From the NCBI GenBank assembly GCA_016929905.1, contig JAFGHX010000203.1, positions 1 through 34,239 of the forward strand: a stretch of DNA of 34,239 nucleotides, in the 5' to 3' direction. Origin of the DNA: Kiritimatiellia bacterium. GTDB taxonomy: Bacteria > Verrucomicrobiota > Kiritimatiellia > JAFGHX01. Both the position numbers and the translations under genes were made by a program. This document shows positions 1 through 7,500 of the stretch, piece after piece (the first letter of the stretch is position 1; every line of letters begins with the position of its first letter). The notes below the pieces were generated by a model. That model did not search any database and was not told the DNA's origin. It worked only from the letters and a program-made list of their open reading frames with translations.

Positions 1-8
1 AGAGGCCC

Positions 9-50
9 GTTCGACGTTCGATGTTCAGTGTTCGATGTTCGATGTTCGGT
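9..50. repeat. Heptamer tandem repeat, six copies of GTTCGAT-like unit
   Basis: Six consecutive 7-bp units are visible: GTTCGAC, GTTCGAT, GTTCAGT, GTTCGAT, GTTCGAT, GTTCGGT. It lies about 225 bp beyond the 3' end of the E1 beta gene. The stretch from 51 to 274 has no credible gene; beyond the hairpins and the 24-bp repeat listed separately I see nothing in it. Confidence 0.85.
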
Positions 51-112
51 CTGAACCCAGTGGCTCGGGCGGGCCGGGAACATGACGGCCTGGAGCGCAG
101 AACAAACGGTAC

Positions 113-148
113 CACGCGACCGCGTGCCGCGGCGCGTGAGCCGCGCCG
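113..148. other. Two adjacent GC-rich dyads downstream of E1 beta
   Basis: CACGCG (113-118) pairs with CGCGTG (121-126), and CGGCGCG (130-136) pairs with CGCGCCG (142-148) across a 5-nt loop. They lie about 130 bp past the E1 beta stop. No T-tract follows on either strand, so a factor-independent terminator is not supported. They may be chance structure in GC-rich DNA. Confidence 0.3.
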
Positions 149-173
149 GTTGATGGGGCCTCTGGTCTCCGCC

Positions 174-221
174 CTTCGTCCTGCTCTTTGCATGACTCTT
201 CGTCCCGCCCTTGTCTTGACC
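174..221. repeat. Two imperfect copies of a 24-bp unit
   Basis: The 24-bp unit at 174-197 and the one at 198-221 agree at about 18 of 24 positions by eye; both start CTTCGTCC, and a third partial unit follows. It begins about 50 bp beyond the stop of the E1 beta gene. It fits the pattern of short tandem repeats behind genes in this window, but it is the most degenerate example. Confidence 0.5.
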
Positions 222-274
222 CTTGTCGCTCCCCGCCTCTGAAGCGGGCCTTCGAGCAAGTTCCTATTCAGCGC

Positions 275-1300
275 TCAGTTCGCCAGCACGCGGCGTACGG
301 CGCTGATGATCTTCTCCTCGTTCGGGATCACTTCCGCTTCCAGGCCCATATTGTAGGGCATGGGGACATTGAGGCCGCCGACTCGGACCGGAGGCGCGTC
401 GAGCAGATCGAATCCGCGGTCGATGATTTCGGCGACGATGTCGCCGGCCATGCCGCCGCGCAGATTGGCTTCCTGCACGACCACGATCCGATTGGTCTTG
501 CGCAGGGAACCGATGACCGTGTCGTAGTCCAGCGGCAGGAGCGAGCGCAGATCGATGACTTCGCAATCGATCCCTTCTTCGGCGAGTTGTTCTGCCACGG
601 CCTGCGCTTTCACGGCCATCATGGAATAGGCCACGATCGTGACATCGCGGCCTTCGCGTCGGATGGCCGCTTCGCCGAACGGGACGGTGTACTCCTCTTC
701 GGGTATTTCCCCCTCCAGCGAGTAGGCGCGTTTGTGCTCGAAGAAGATGACGGGATTGTCGTCACGGATGGCGGTCTTGAGCATGCCTTTCACGTCGTAG
801 GGGGTGACGGGTGCGGCCACTTTCAGGCCGGGCACATGGTTGAACCAGGCCTCGAACGACTGGGAGTGCTGGGCGGCGTTGCCGCCGCCGGCCCCGAACG
901 GGGCTCGCACGACCATGGGAACGTTGATCTTGCCGCCGAACATGTAGCGAATTTTGGCGGCCATGTTCACGATCTGGTCCATAGCCAGCGTGATCCAATC
1001 CGAGTACAGGATTTCAACGATCGGGCGCAGGCCCATCGCCGCCGCGCCCAACCCGGCGCCCGTGAAGGCGGGTTCGGAGATGGGGGCATCGCGGACGCGT
1101 TTCTCGCCGAACTCGGCCATCAGGCCTCTGGTCACTCCAAACGGGTTGCCGCGCAGCCCGACATCGCAGCCGATGATCATGACGGTGGGGTCCCGCCGCA
1201 TCTCTTCGCGCATGGCATCGGTCAGCGCCTGGCGGACCGTCACCGTCTTGACCGCCGCCTCGCAGGTCGCCGTCTTCTCTTCTTCAAGCGTTGCTGCCAT
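275..1300 (-). CDS. 2-oxoacid dehydrogenase E1 component, beta subunit (pyruvate/acetoin dehydrogenase type)
   Basis: The 341-residue protein belongs to the transketolase-like pyrimidine-binding plus C-terminal domain family seen in PdhB, AcoB and BkdB. It pairs with the alpha subunit to bind thiamine diphosphate and decarboxylate a 2-oxo acid in the cytoplasm. Family landmarks are DAPISEPAFTGAGLGAAAMG in the N-terminal domain and the C-terminal EVIDLRSLLPLD stretch. The length is slightly above the usual ~325 residues because of an N-terminal tail. The ATG is preceded by GGAGG with a 6-nt gap. It starts 38 bp after the alpha subunit on the same strand, so the two are co-transcribed. The substrate cannot be fixed: pyruvate, acetoin, a branched-chain oxo acid or a split-transketolase role all remain possible, since no E2 or E3 gene is visible. 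Confidence 0.93.
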   Translation of the reverse strand: MAATLEEEKTATCEAAVKTVTVRQALTDAMREEMRRDPTVMIIGCDVGLRGNPFGVTRGLMAEFGEKRVRDAPISEPAFTGAGLGAAAMGLRPIVEILYSDWITLAMDQIVNMAAKIRYMFGGKINVPMVVRAPFGAGGGNAAQHSQSFEAWFNHVPGLKVAAPVTPYDVKGMLKTAIRDDNPVIFFEHKRAYSLEGEIPEEEYTVPFGEAAIRREGRDVTIVAYSMMAVKAQAVAEQLAEEGIDCEVIDLRSLLPLDYDTVIGSLRKTNRIVVVQEANLRGGMAGDIVAEIIDRGFDLLDAPPVRVGGLNVPMPYNMGLEAEVIPNEEKIISAVRRVLAN

Positions 1301-1321
1301 TGTCTTCCTCCGTGACTTCGC

Positions 1322-1337
1322 GACACCATGACACCGT
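1322..1337. repeat. Two-copy octamer GACACCRT between E1 alpha and E1 beta
   Basis: GACACCAT (1322-1329) is followed directly by GACACCGT (1330-1337). It ends 1 bp from the complement of the E1 alpha stop codon at 1339. Two copies alone could be chance, but the position just behind a stop matches the other tandem repeats here. Confidence 0.5.
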
Positions 1338-1338
1338 G

Positions 1339-2385
1339 CTACTTGAGGATTTCTCCGGCCGCGTACAGGTCTTCGTACAGCGTCTCGATCGGCGGCTCGG
1401 TGCAGTCCTCCGACGCATAGCGAACGGCCTCGGCGATTTCCGCCTTGGCCTGTGCTTCGATCGCGTCAACCTGTTCGGCATCGGCCATTCCGGATTCGAG
1501 AAGGTAGCGGCGCATTCTGGGTATGGGCTCGAGCTGCCAGAACGGCTCGACGGCCGCGAGGTCGCGGTACCACTGGTCGTCGGCCACGAAGTGGCCCAGC
1601 AGGCGCAGGATTCGGGCCTCGATGAGGGTCGGGCCTTGGCCGCCGCGGGCGCGTTTGGCCGCTTCCTTGACGGCTTCATACACGGTGAACGGGTTGAAGC
1701 CGTCCACCTGAATGCCGGGAATGCCGTAACCGACCGCGCGTTTGTGCAGATCGGTTTCGCGTGATACCCGGCCGATCTCCGTAGCGATGGCGAGCTGGTT
1801 GTTCTCGATCAGAAAGACGACCGGGAGATTCCAGGCGGCCGCCATGTTGATGGATTCGTGCCAGACGCCCTGGTTCGTTCCGCCGTCGCCGTGGAAGCAG
1901 AGGGCCACTCTCCCGTTCTCCAGCACGTCGGCGGCCATGGCCGCGCCCACGGCCAACGGCATGCCGCTGCCCACGATGCCGGTCGCGCCGAGCATGCCGT
2001 GCTCGACGTCGGCGATATGCATGGAGCCGCCCTTGCCGCGGTTGTAGCCCTGGTACTTCCCGAACAGCTCGGCCATCATCTTGTTCACGTCGGCGCCCTT
2101 GGCGATCGTATGGCCGTGCCCGCGGTGCGTGCTCGTGATGCAGTCGTCCGGGCGCAGCGCCTCGCATGCGCCGACGGCGATGGCCTCCGCGCCGACATAG
2201 GCGTGGGCCAGCCCGTAGATGGCGTTCGCCATCCACAAATCCCGTACCTTGGTGTCGAACTCGCGGATCAGATGGATCTTGCGGTACATCTCGAGCTGCC
2301 GCTCCGCCGACAGATCGGCCGGCGCCTTGAGCGGCGTGTAGCACGGGAACTTGTCGAGTATCTCCTTCGGTATTCGCTCTGGCAT
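1339..2385 (-). CDS. 2-oxoacid dehydrogenase E1 component, alpha subunit (TPP-binding)
   Basis: The 348-residue protein is an E1 alpha subunit of the PdhA/AcoA type. The thiamine-diphosphate/Mg motif is clear: GDG at 166-168 and the closing NN of LIENN at 195-196, about 27 residues later. Other family marks are STHRGHGHTIAKGAD near residue 85-100 and RGKGGSMHI near 117-125. The ATG follows GGAGGT with a 6-nt gap. It forms a transcription unit with the E1 beta gene 38 bp downstream and the metallo-beta-lactamase-fold gene 63 bp upstream. Family knowledge: alpha2beta2 E1 normally feeds acyl groups to a lipoyl E2. Here no lipoyl-domain protein is seen, so the partner is either encoded elsewhere, lies beyond the window edge, or is absent. 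Confidence 0.94.
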   Translation of the reverse strand: MPERIPKEILDKFPCYTPLKAPADLSAERQLEMYRKIHLIREFDTKVRDLWMANAIYGLAHAYVGAEAIAVGACEALRPDDCITSTHRGHGHTIAKGADVNKMMAELFGKYQGYNRGKGGSMHIADVEHGMLGATGIVGSGMPLAVGAAMAADVLENGRVALCFHGDGGTNQGVWHESINMAAAWNLPVVFLIENNQLAIATEIGRVSRETDLHKRAVGYGIPGIQVDGFNPFTVYEAVKEAAKRARGGQGPTLIEARILRLLGHFVADDQWYRDLAAVEPFWQLEPIPRMRRYLLESGMADAEQVDAIEAQAKAEIAEAVRYASEDCTEPPIETLYEDLYAAGEILK

Positions 2386-2404
2386 CGGGGCACCTCCGCG
2401 GGGT

Positions 2405-2446
2405 ATTGGCGATTGGCGATTGGCGATTGACGATTGACGATTCCGG
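2405..2446. repeat. Heptamer tandem repeat, six ATTGGCG/ATTGACG units
   Basis: Units read ATTGGCG x3, ATTGACG x2 and a diverged ATTCCGG. The array ends 3 bp beyond the stop codon of the metallo-beta-lactamase-fold gene (stop at 2449-2451, minus strand) and lies just ahead of the E1 alpha ribosome-binding site. Confidence 0.88.
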
Positions 2447-2448
2447 GT

Positions 2449-3279
2449 TCACGCGCGCGCCGGCACGGCCACGCGTACCGGGGTGTTCTTCTCCGCATCG
2501 GCACCAGGGGTTTCCCACACGTGCGTTTCGCCCAGTCCCAGCACGATGGCCGGCGGCGCGTAGGCGCCGTCTTGCCGATTCTGCTCCACCAGCCGGCAAA
2601 ACTCCTTCACATCAGCCGTGTTCGGGTCCACGTAGTGGCTGACCACCACCTCCTCGAGGCCCAGCCATTCGCTGGCCATCAAAGCCTCTTTGGGCGTCAA
2701 TTCCCCGCTGCGGTAACACTCGGGGTGAGGGAGTCCCACGCCTTCCTCATTGGGAAGTGAGACGTGCATCAGCCCCACGGTCGGGCGATACAAGTCACGG
2801 ATGAGTCTCATGTCGCTGAACAGCGCCGTGTCGCCGGGGTGGTAGATGCGCTTGCCGTCACCGGCATCAAACACGAACCCCATGGCCGGGCCGGAGAGCA
2901 AGTGCCCGCCGTGCGTCTTGCCGAACGACCAGTGCCGGCTCTCGACCGGCCGGATCGCTACGCCGCAGACCTCCAGGGCCATCGCCCAGATCGTCAGGTG
3001 AATGAGGGCCTTGTCGACCCCGTGATTGCCGACCAGGTTCTGCATCACGTCCACCGCACACACGACTCGGCACGCATGCTTCTTGGCGATCTTGTGGGCA
3101 TCGCCGAAATGGTCGAACGCGTTGTGCGTGATCAGCAGCAGATCCACGCGGTCCAGATCGTCGCTCTTCACGGGCGAGTAGGGGTTGTCATCCATGAACG
3201 GGTCGATCACGACGTGGACATCGTCCGCCGTCACAATCTTGTAGCCCGCCATCCCGAAGAACTGGATGCTTACCGACAT
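2449..3279 (-). CDS. UlaG-like metallo-beta-lactamase-fold protein with altered HxHxDH motif
   Basis: The 276-residue protein has the metal-dependent hydrolase layout of the UlaG/COG2220 branch: GMAGYKIVTADDVHVVIDPF at the start, THNAFDHFGD at 51-60, ESRHW, YHPGDT, and VVSHYVDP near the end. The metal motif reads H52-N-A54-F-D56-H57, so the second histidine of HxHxDH is alanine while the other ligands appear kept. This could shift metal use or be a subfamily trait. The ATG has AGGAGA 8 nt upstream. It sits between the hydroxyacid reductase and E1 alpha genes, and family members such as UlaG open sugar-acid lactones, so a role in sugar-acid breakdown is a reasonable inference. The exact reaction is unknown. 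Confidence 0.82.
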   Translation of the reverse strand: MSVSIQFFGMAGYKIVTADDVHVVIDPFMDDNPYSPVKSDDLDRVDLLLITHNAFDHFGDAHKIAKKHACRVVCAVDVMQNLVGNHGVDKALIHLTIWAMALEVCGVAIRPVESRHWSFGKTHGGHLLSGPAMGFVFDAGDGKRIYHPGDTALFSDMRLIRDLYRPTVGLMHVSLPNEEGVGLPHPECYRSGELTPKEALMASEWLGLEEVVVSHYVDPNTADVKEFCRLVEQNRQDGAYAPPAIVLGLGETHVWETPGADAEKNTPVRVAVPARA

Positions 3280-3315
3280 GATGGTGTCTCCTTACCTGAT
3301 CCAACCGGCACCCCA

Positions 3316-3351
3316 ACTTGCTCGCAAACTTACTCGAGAACTTGCTCGAAG
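3316..3351. repeat. Three copies of a 12-bp unit ACTTGCTCGMRA
   Basis: ACTTGCTCGCAA (3316-3327), ACTTACTCGAGA (3328-3339) and ACTTGCTCGAAG (3340-3351) are consecutive. They occupy the 144-bp spacer between the reductase and metallo-beta-lactamase-fold genes. Confidence 0.75.
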
Positions 3352-3399
3352 AACTCACCATCGACCCGACTTCGCCCTTCGTGGCTGCCTCGGGCTCCG

Positions 3400-3434
3400 C
3401 CATCGACCATCGACCATCAACCATTAACCATTCT
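3400..3434. repeat. Heptamer tandem repeat CCATCGA running into the reductase stop codon
   Basis: Units are CCATCGA x2, CCATCAA, CCATTAA and CCATTCT. The stop codon of the upstream reductase gene (TAA on the minus strand, 3424-3426) lies inside the fourth unit, and the fifth unit is within coding sequence. The repeat therefore sets the last residues of the reductase. Confidence 0.85.
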
Positions 3435-4329
3435 TCGTCCGCGCCTGGACTCCGGCCATATCCTCGATGACGGTGATGATGCCGGAGTGGTCGAGGTCGC
3501 CGCGGTTCTTGGCCAGCATGGCCGTGAACAGTTCGTGGACCACCGCCGTCGCCGGCAGCGGCACGCCGTAGTCCAGAGCGGTCTTCATGATGATGTTCAG
3601 GTCTTTGTAGTGGAACCGGCCGCGGAAACCGGGCTCGAAATCGCCCTTGACCACCCTGGGGCCGCGGACGTCCATCACCCGCGTCTGCGCGTATCCCCCG
3701 CTGAGCACCTTCACGATGATCGCCGGGTCGACGCCCGCCTTGGCACCGAGGACCAGTGCCTCGGCCATGCCCACGAAATTCATGGCCACCTGAATCTGAT
3801 TGCACGCCTTGACCGTCTGGCCGGCACCGCTGGGGCCGCACAGCGTGACCGTCTTGCCCAGCTTCGCCAAGACAGGCATGAAGTCGTCGAAAACGGCCTG
3901 CTCGCCGCCCACCATGATCGAGAGGGTAGCCTCCTGCGCACCCACCTGGCCGCCACTGACCGGCGCGTCCAGGCATCGTACGCCCTTGGCACCCAGCCTC
4001 TGCGCGACCTCCACGGCTGCTGTAGGCGCAATCGTGCTCATGTCCGCATAGATCATGCCCGGCCTTACGCCCTCGATCAGGCCGTTGTCGCCCAAAGCCA
4101 CCGCTTGCACGTCGGGTGAGTCCGGAAGCATCGTGATCACATGATCGCTCGCCGCAGCGACCTCCTTCGGAGACCGCGCCTCCGAGGCACCCTTCGAGAC
4201 CAGTTCCTTGATCGGTTCCGGGTTTATGTCGTTCACAATCACCGAAAAGCCCGCCTCCAGCAGATGGGCCGCCATCGGCCTGCCCATGATCCCGAGCCCG
4301 ACAAACCCTATTTTCGCGTCATTTTTCAA
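3424..4329 (-). CDS. 3-hydroxyisobutyrate dehydrogenase / tartronate-semialdehyde reductase family protein
   Basis: The 301-residue beta-hydroxyacid dehydrogenase uses NAD(P) to interconvert a 3-hydroxy acid and its semialdehyde. It shows the Rossmann motif GFVGLGIMG (8-16), the substrate-binding DAPVSGG (121-127) and the catalytic lysine of AGQTVKACNQ (K174). The length is normal. The start is TTG at 4329, chosen because a strong AAGGAGG lies 9 nt upstream and the Rossmann fold begins at residue 6. It is the first gene of the minus-strand operon, followed by the metallo-beta-lactamase-fold and E1 genes. GarR (tartronate semialdehyde) and MmsB (hydroxyisobutyrate) are both possible assignments; sequence alone does not decide. 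The last residues lie in a heptamer repeat. Confidence 0.9.
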   Translation of the reverse strand: MKNDAKIGFVGLGIMGRPMAAHLLEAGFSVIVNDINPEPIKELVSKGASEARSPKEVAAASDHVITMLPDSPDVQAVALGDNGLIEGVRPGMIYADMSTIAPTAAVEVAQRLGAKGVRCLDAPVSGGQVGAQEATLSIMVGGEQAVFDDFMPVLAKLGKTVTLCGPSGAGQTVKACNQIQVAMNFVGMAEALVLGAKAGVDPAIIVKVLSGGYAQTRVMDVRGPRVVKGDFEPGFRGRFHYKDLNIIMKTALDYGVPLPATAVVHELFTAMLAKNRGDLDHSGIITVIEDMAGVQARTKNG

Positions 4330-4338
4330 CCTATCGTG

Positions 4339-4345
4339 CCTCCTT
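4339..4345 (-). promoter_or_regulatory. Ribosome-binding site AAGGAGG that fixes a TTG start
   Basis: The minus strand reads AAGGAGG, a near-perfect Shine-Dalgarno, followed by 9 nt and TTG. No ATG or GTG sits at a suitable spacing, so the TTG at 4329 is the likely initiation codon of the reductase. Confidence 0.75.
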
Positions 4346-4367
4346 GCTCGCCTTTTCGCGTGATCAG

Positions 4368-4388
4368 CCTGTCAGCTTGTCTGATAGG
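4368..4388. promoter_or_regulatory. Operator-like dyad CCTGTCAG-N5-CTGATAGG
   Basis: The arms 4368-4375 and 4381-4388 pair at 7 of 8 positions. The dyad lies just downstream of the minus-strand -10 element, over the expected transcription start of the four-gene operon. A second partial symmetry, TTGT (4377-4380) and ACAA (4390-4393), overlaps it. This is the place where a repressor would act; GntR-family operators can look like this, but no regulator gene is adjacent and the assignment is a guess. Confidence 0.4.
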
Positions 4389-4389
4389 T

Positions 4390-4417
4390 ACAATATCATG
4401 TCTGGTGCGGATGTCAA
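4390..4417 (-). promoter_or_regulatory. Sigma-70-type promoter of the reductase-MBL-E1 operon
   Basis: On the minus strand there is a perfect TTGACA (-35, 4412-4417), a 16-bp spacer and TATTGT (-10, 4390-4395), with TGA directly before the -10 forming an extended -10. The predicted start near 4383 leaves a leader of about 54 nt to the TTG start codon. Confidence 0.6.
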
Positions 4418-4526
4418 GAGGGTTCAGCCGACGGCGGTGTTTTTTTGTGCGCGGCTTGAAAACGCGGGGTTATGACGCCTCTTCAGAAGTGAGGAGACGG
4501 TTAAGTCACGAAAACAGGGGGGAATC

Positions 4527-7500
4527 ATGACACGATATCGTCTTCGCGGCCTCTCCATTGTGGTTGTCTTCATCCTTCTCTCAGGTCTACTCAGCGTTGC
4601 CTGGGCGGGGATTCTGGTCTCCCGCGCGACGACCTGGCGTTATGCCAAGGGCACGCGGGAGGCGTCGGATCCGATTGATGAGTGGCGCAAGCCTGACTTT
4701 GACGACACGGCGTGGGCAAAGGGCCGGGCTCCATTCGGGTACGGGGAGCCGACGGTCAACACGGTGTTTGGCGACATGCAGAACACCTATTCCAGTTTCT
4801 TCATTCGCAAAACGTTCTCCATCACCGCGCTTGATCCGGAACTGCGTTTGCGTGCGCTTGTGCATTGGGACGACGGGTTCATCATTTGGATCAACGGCAA
4901 GCGTGTTCTGGACGTGGATGAGCCGGACGGTTTGCCGCTACACGATTCGCTGGCGCCGGTGAGTCGCGAAGACGCGACCTACGAGCCGCGCGACCTGCCG
5001 GACCCGGCGGAGTATCTGTTGCCGGGCGAGAACGTGGTGGCGGTGCAGGTGTTCAACGGCGCGCTGGGCAGCGGCGACTGCAAGATCGACGTGGAACTGG
5101 AGAGCTTCAAGCGGGTAGCCGACACCGCGTTCAGTGTCGACCGAGGTTTCTTCGACGCGGCATTTGTCGTCACGATTGTCACCCGCACGCCGGGCGCGAC
5201 GGTCCGCTACACCACCGACGGCAGCGAGCCGACCCCCACCAACGGCGGCGGCAGTGACGCGACGGTTGCCGTGCCGATCGCCAAGACGACCTGCCTGCGT
5301 GCCAGAGGGTATCACGGCGGCCAAGGGTACGAACCGACCGACGTCGACACCCACACGTACATCTTCGTGGACGACGTCGTGACGCAGACGAAACCGGCAG
5401 GGTATCCGACGGCGTGGAAGGGATACGCCACCACGTTTGACGCCGACTACGACATGGACCCGGAGATCGTCGACCACTCCGCCTACCGCAACGAAATCCG
5501 GGGCGCGCTCAAATCGATCCCGACCGTATCGATGGTCATGCCCCGGGACGACTGGTTCGGGACCTACGCGGTGTACACGCAGTCTTCCGAGGATGTTCAG
5601 AACGGAGGCCCGGACCCGGAGCCGCGGGCCGGCTCGCTCGAGCTGATTTATCCGCCGGAATACGCCGGTGCGCACGACGGCGGCTTCCAGGTCAACTGCG
5701 GGATCCGGACGCACAGCCACTATTTCGTGAAACGGTCATTCCGGCCGGTCTTTCAGCGCGAGTGGGGCCCGAGCAAGCTTGAGTATCCGCTTTTCGAGAC
5801 GGACCCGATACACGCGGACACGGCGACGGCTCGGTTCGACCGGCTCGTGTTGCGGTCCGGCTGCAACGATGCGTGGACGGGTTCCACAAACATGGACCCG
5901 GCCACCTACACGTTGACCCGCGATCAGTGGGCGCGCGACGCTCAGCTCGACATGACGGGGCACGGCTCGCACGGCGCGTTCTTCCATCTCTACATCAACG
6001 GCTTGTACTGGGGTGTCTACAATGCGTGCGAGCGGCCGGACCACTCCTATTTCGCCGGGTATTTCGGCGGCGAGAAGGAGAACTGGTTCGCCTGCAACCA
6101 CGGCTACGAGCGGGGGGATCTGCCGATCAACGGCGACTCGACGCGGTTCGACGCGCTGCGCGCCAACGCCGCAAGCTGGAGCTACGCGCAACTGTGCGAG
6201 TACCTCGACACGGCGGAGTGGAGCGACTACCTCATCCTCCAGTTCTTCGACGGGAACGGCGACTGGCCGGGCAACAACTGGTACGCGGGCAACCCGAACG
6301 TGCCGGCGGGCCCGGCGATGTTCAACACGTGGGACGCCGAGAAGACCTGGTACAACATGCCGAACCAGAACGCGCACGATGGCGGCTGGGTGAACCAGGC
6401 GTTCGTGAAGACCACCTCCCAATGGCTCCCGAAGCTGTGGCAGGACTGCTGGAAGAAGCTCGATTTCCGGATGGTGTGGGCCGACCGCATCTACAAGCAC
6501 TGCTACAACGCGGGCGCGTTGAGCGACGCGACCTGCATCCAGCGCTGGACCACGATTTCGAATGTCGTGGACAGCGCGATGGTCTGCGAATCCGCGCGCT
6601 GGGGCGACTGGCGCGACGACGTGGTGGCCGGTTCCGACGTGAACGGCGCCTACGTGCAGGAGGCGGACGGCACGTATCCCGTTTACACCCGTGACGAGCA
6701 CTGGCGCCCGGCCGTCCGGCGCATTCACAACATCATGGACGGCAACGTGAACCGGTTCATCTCCGCCTGCCGCGCCAAGACATGGGACGGGTACCGGATC
6801 TATCCCGATTTCGACCCGCCGTCCTTCAACCAGCACGGCGGTGCGATTGCTGCGGGGTTCAAACTGACCTTGTCGAAAGCGGTGACCGGCGAGATCTACT
6901 ACACCACCGACGGCTCCGACCCCCGGCGGCCGGGCGGCAGCCGCTCGCCCGACGCCACGCTCTATGCCGGTCCCGTCGCGCTCACGCGCACCACGCACGT
7001 GAAGGCGCGGCTCTGGCGCAGCAACGCCACCTGGAGTGCCGTGCATGAGGCGACCTTCAACTTCACGGCGCACTACAGCAAGCTGCGCATCACCGAAATC
7101 ATGTACAACCCGATGGGCGGCGGCGATTTCGAGTTCGTCGAGATCCGCAACACCGGCACCGCCACGCGCGGGTTGTCCGAGATGAAGGTCGCCGGAATCG
7201 GCTATACGTTCCCGCCCGGCGCCGAGTTGGCGCCCGGCGAGTACGCCCTGCTCGTGCGCAACGAAGCCGTCTTCACGAACCGCTATCCCGGCGCCCGGGC
7301 TCAAGTCCGCCTCTTCGACGTCTTCCCCGGCAGCCTCGACAACGGCGGCGAGCGCATCACCTTGAAAGACGGTGAGGGGCGTACGGTCACCTCGGTGAAA
7401 TACAACGATAAGGATCCCTGGCCGAAGCAAGCCGACGGCGACGGGTTCTCGCTGGTGGCCACCGAGACCGACGGCGACCAGAACGATCCAACCCACTGGC

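Noticed and set aside
2764..4119. Plus-strand open frame of 451 codons over the reductase and metallo-beta-lactamase-fold genes
   Set aside because: Both minus-strand genes have clear family motifs and ribosome-binding sites; this frame has neither.
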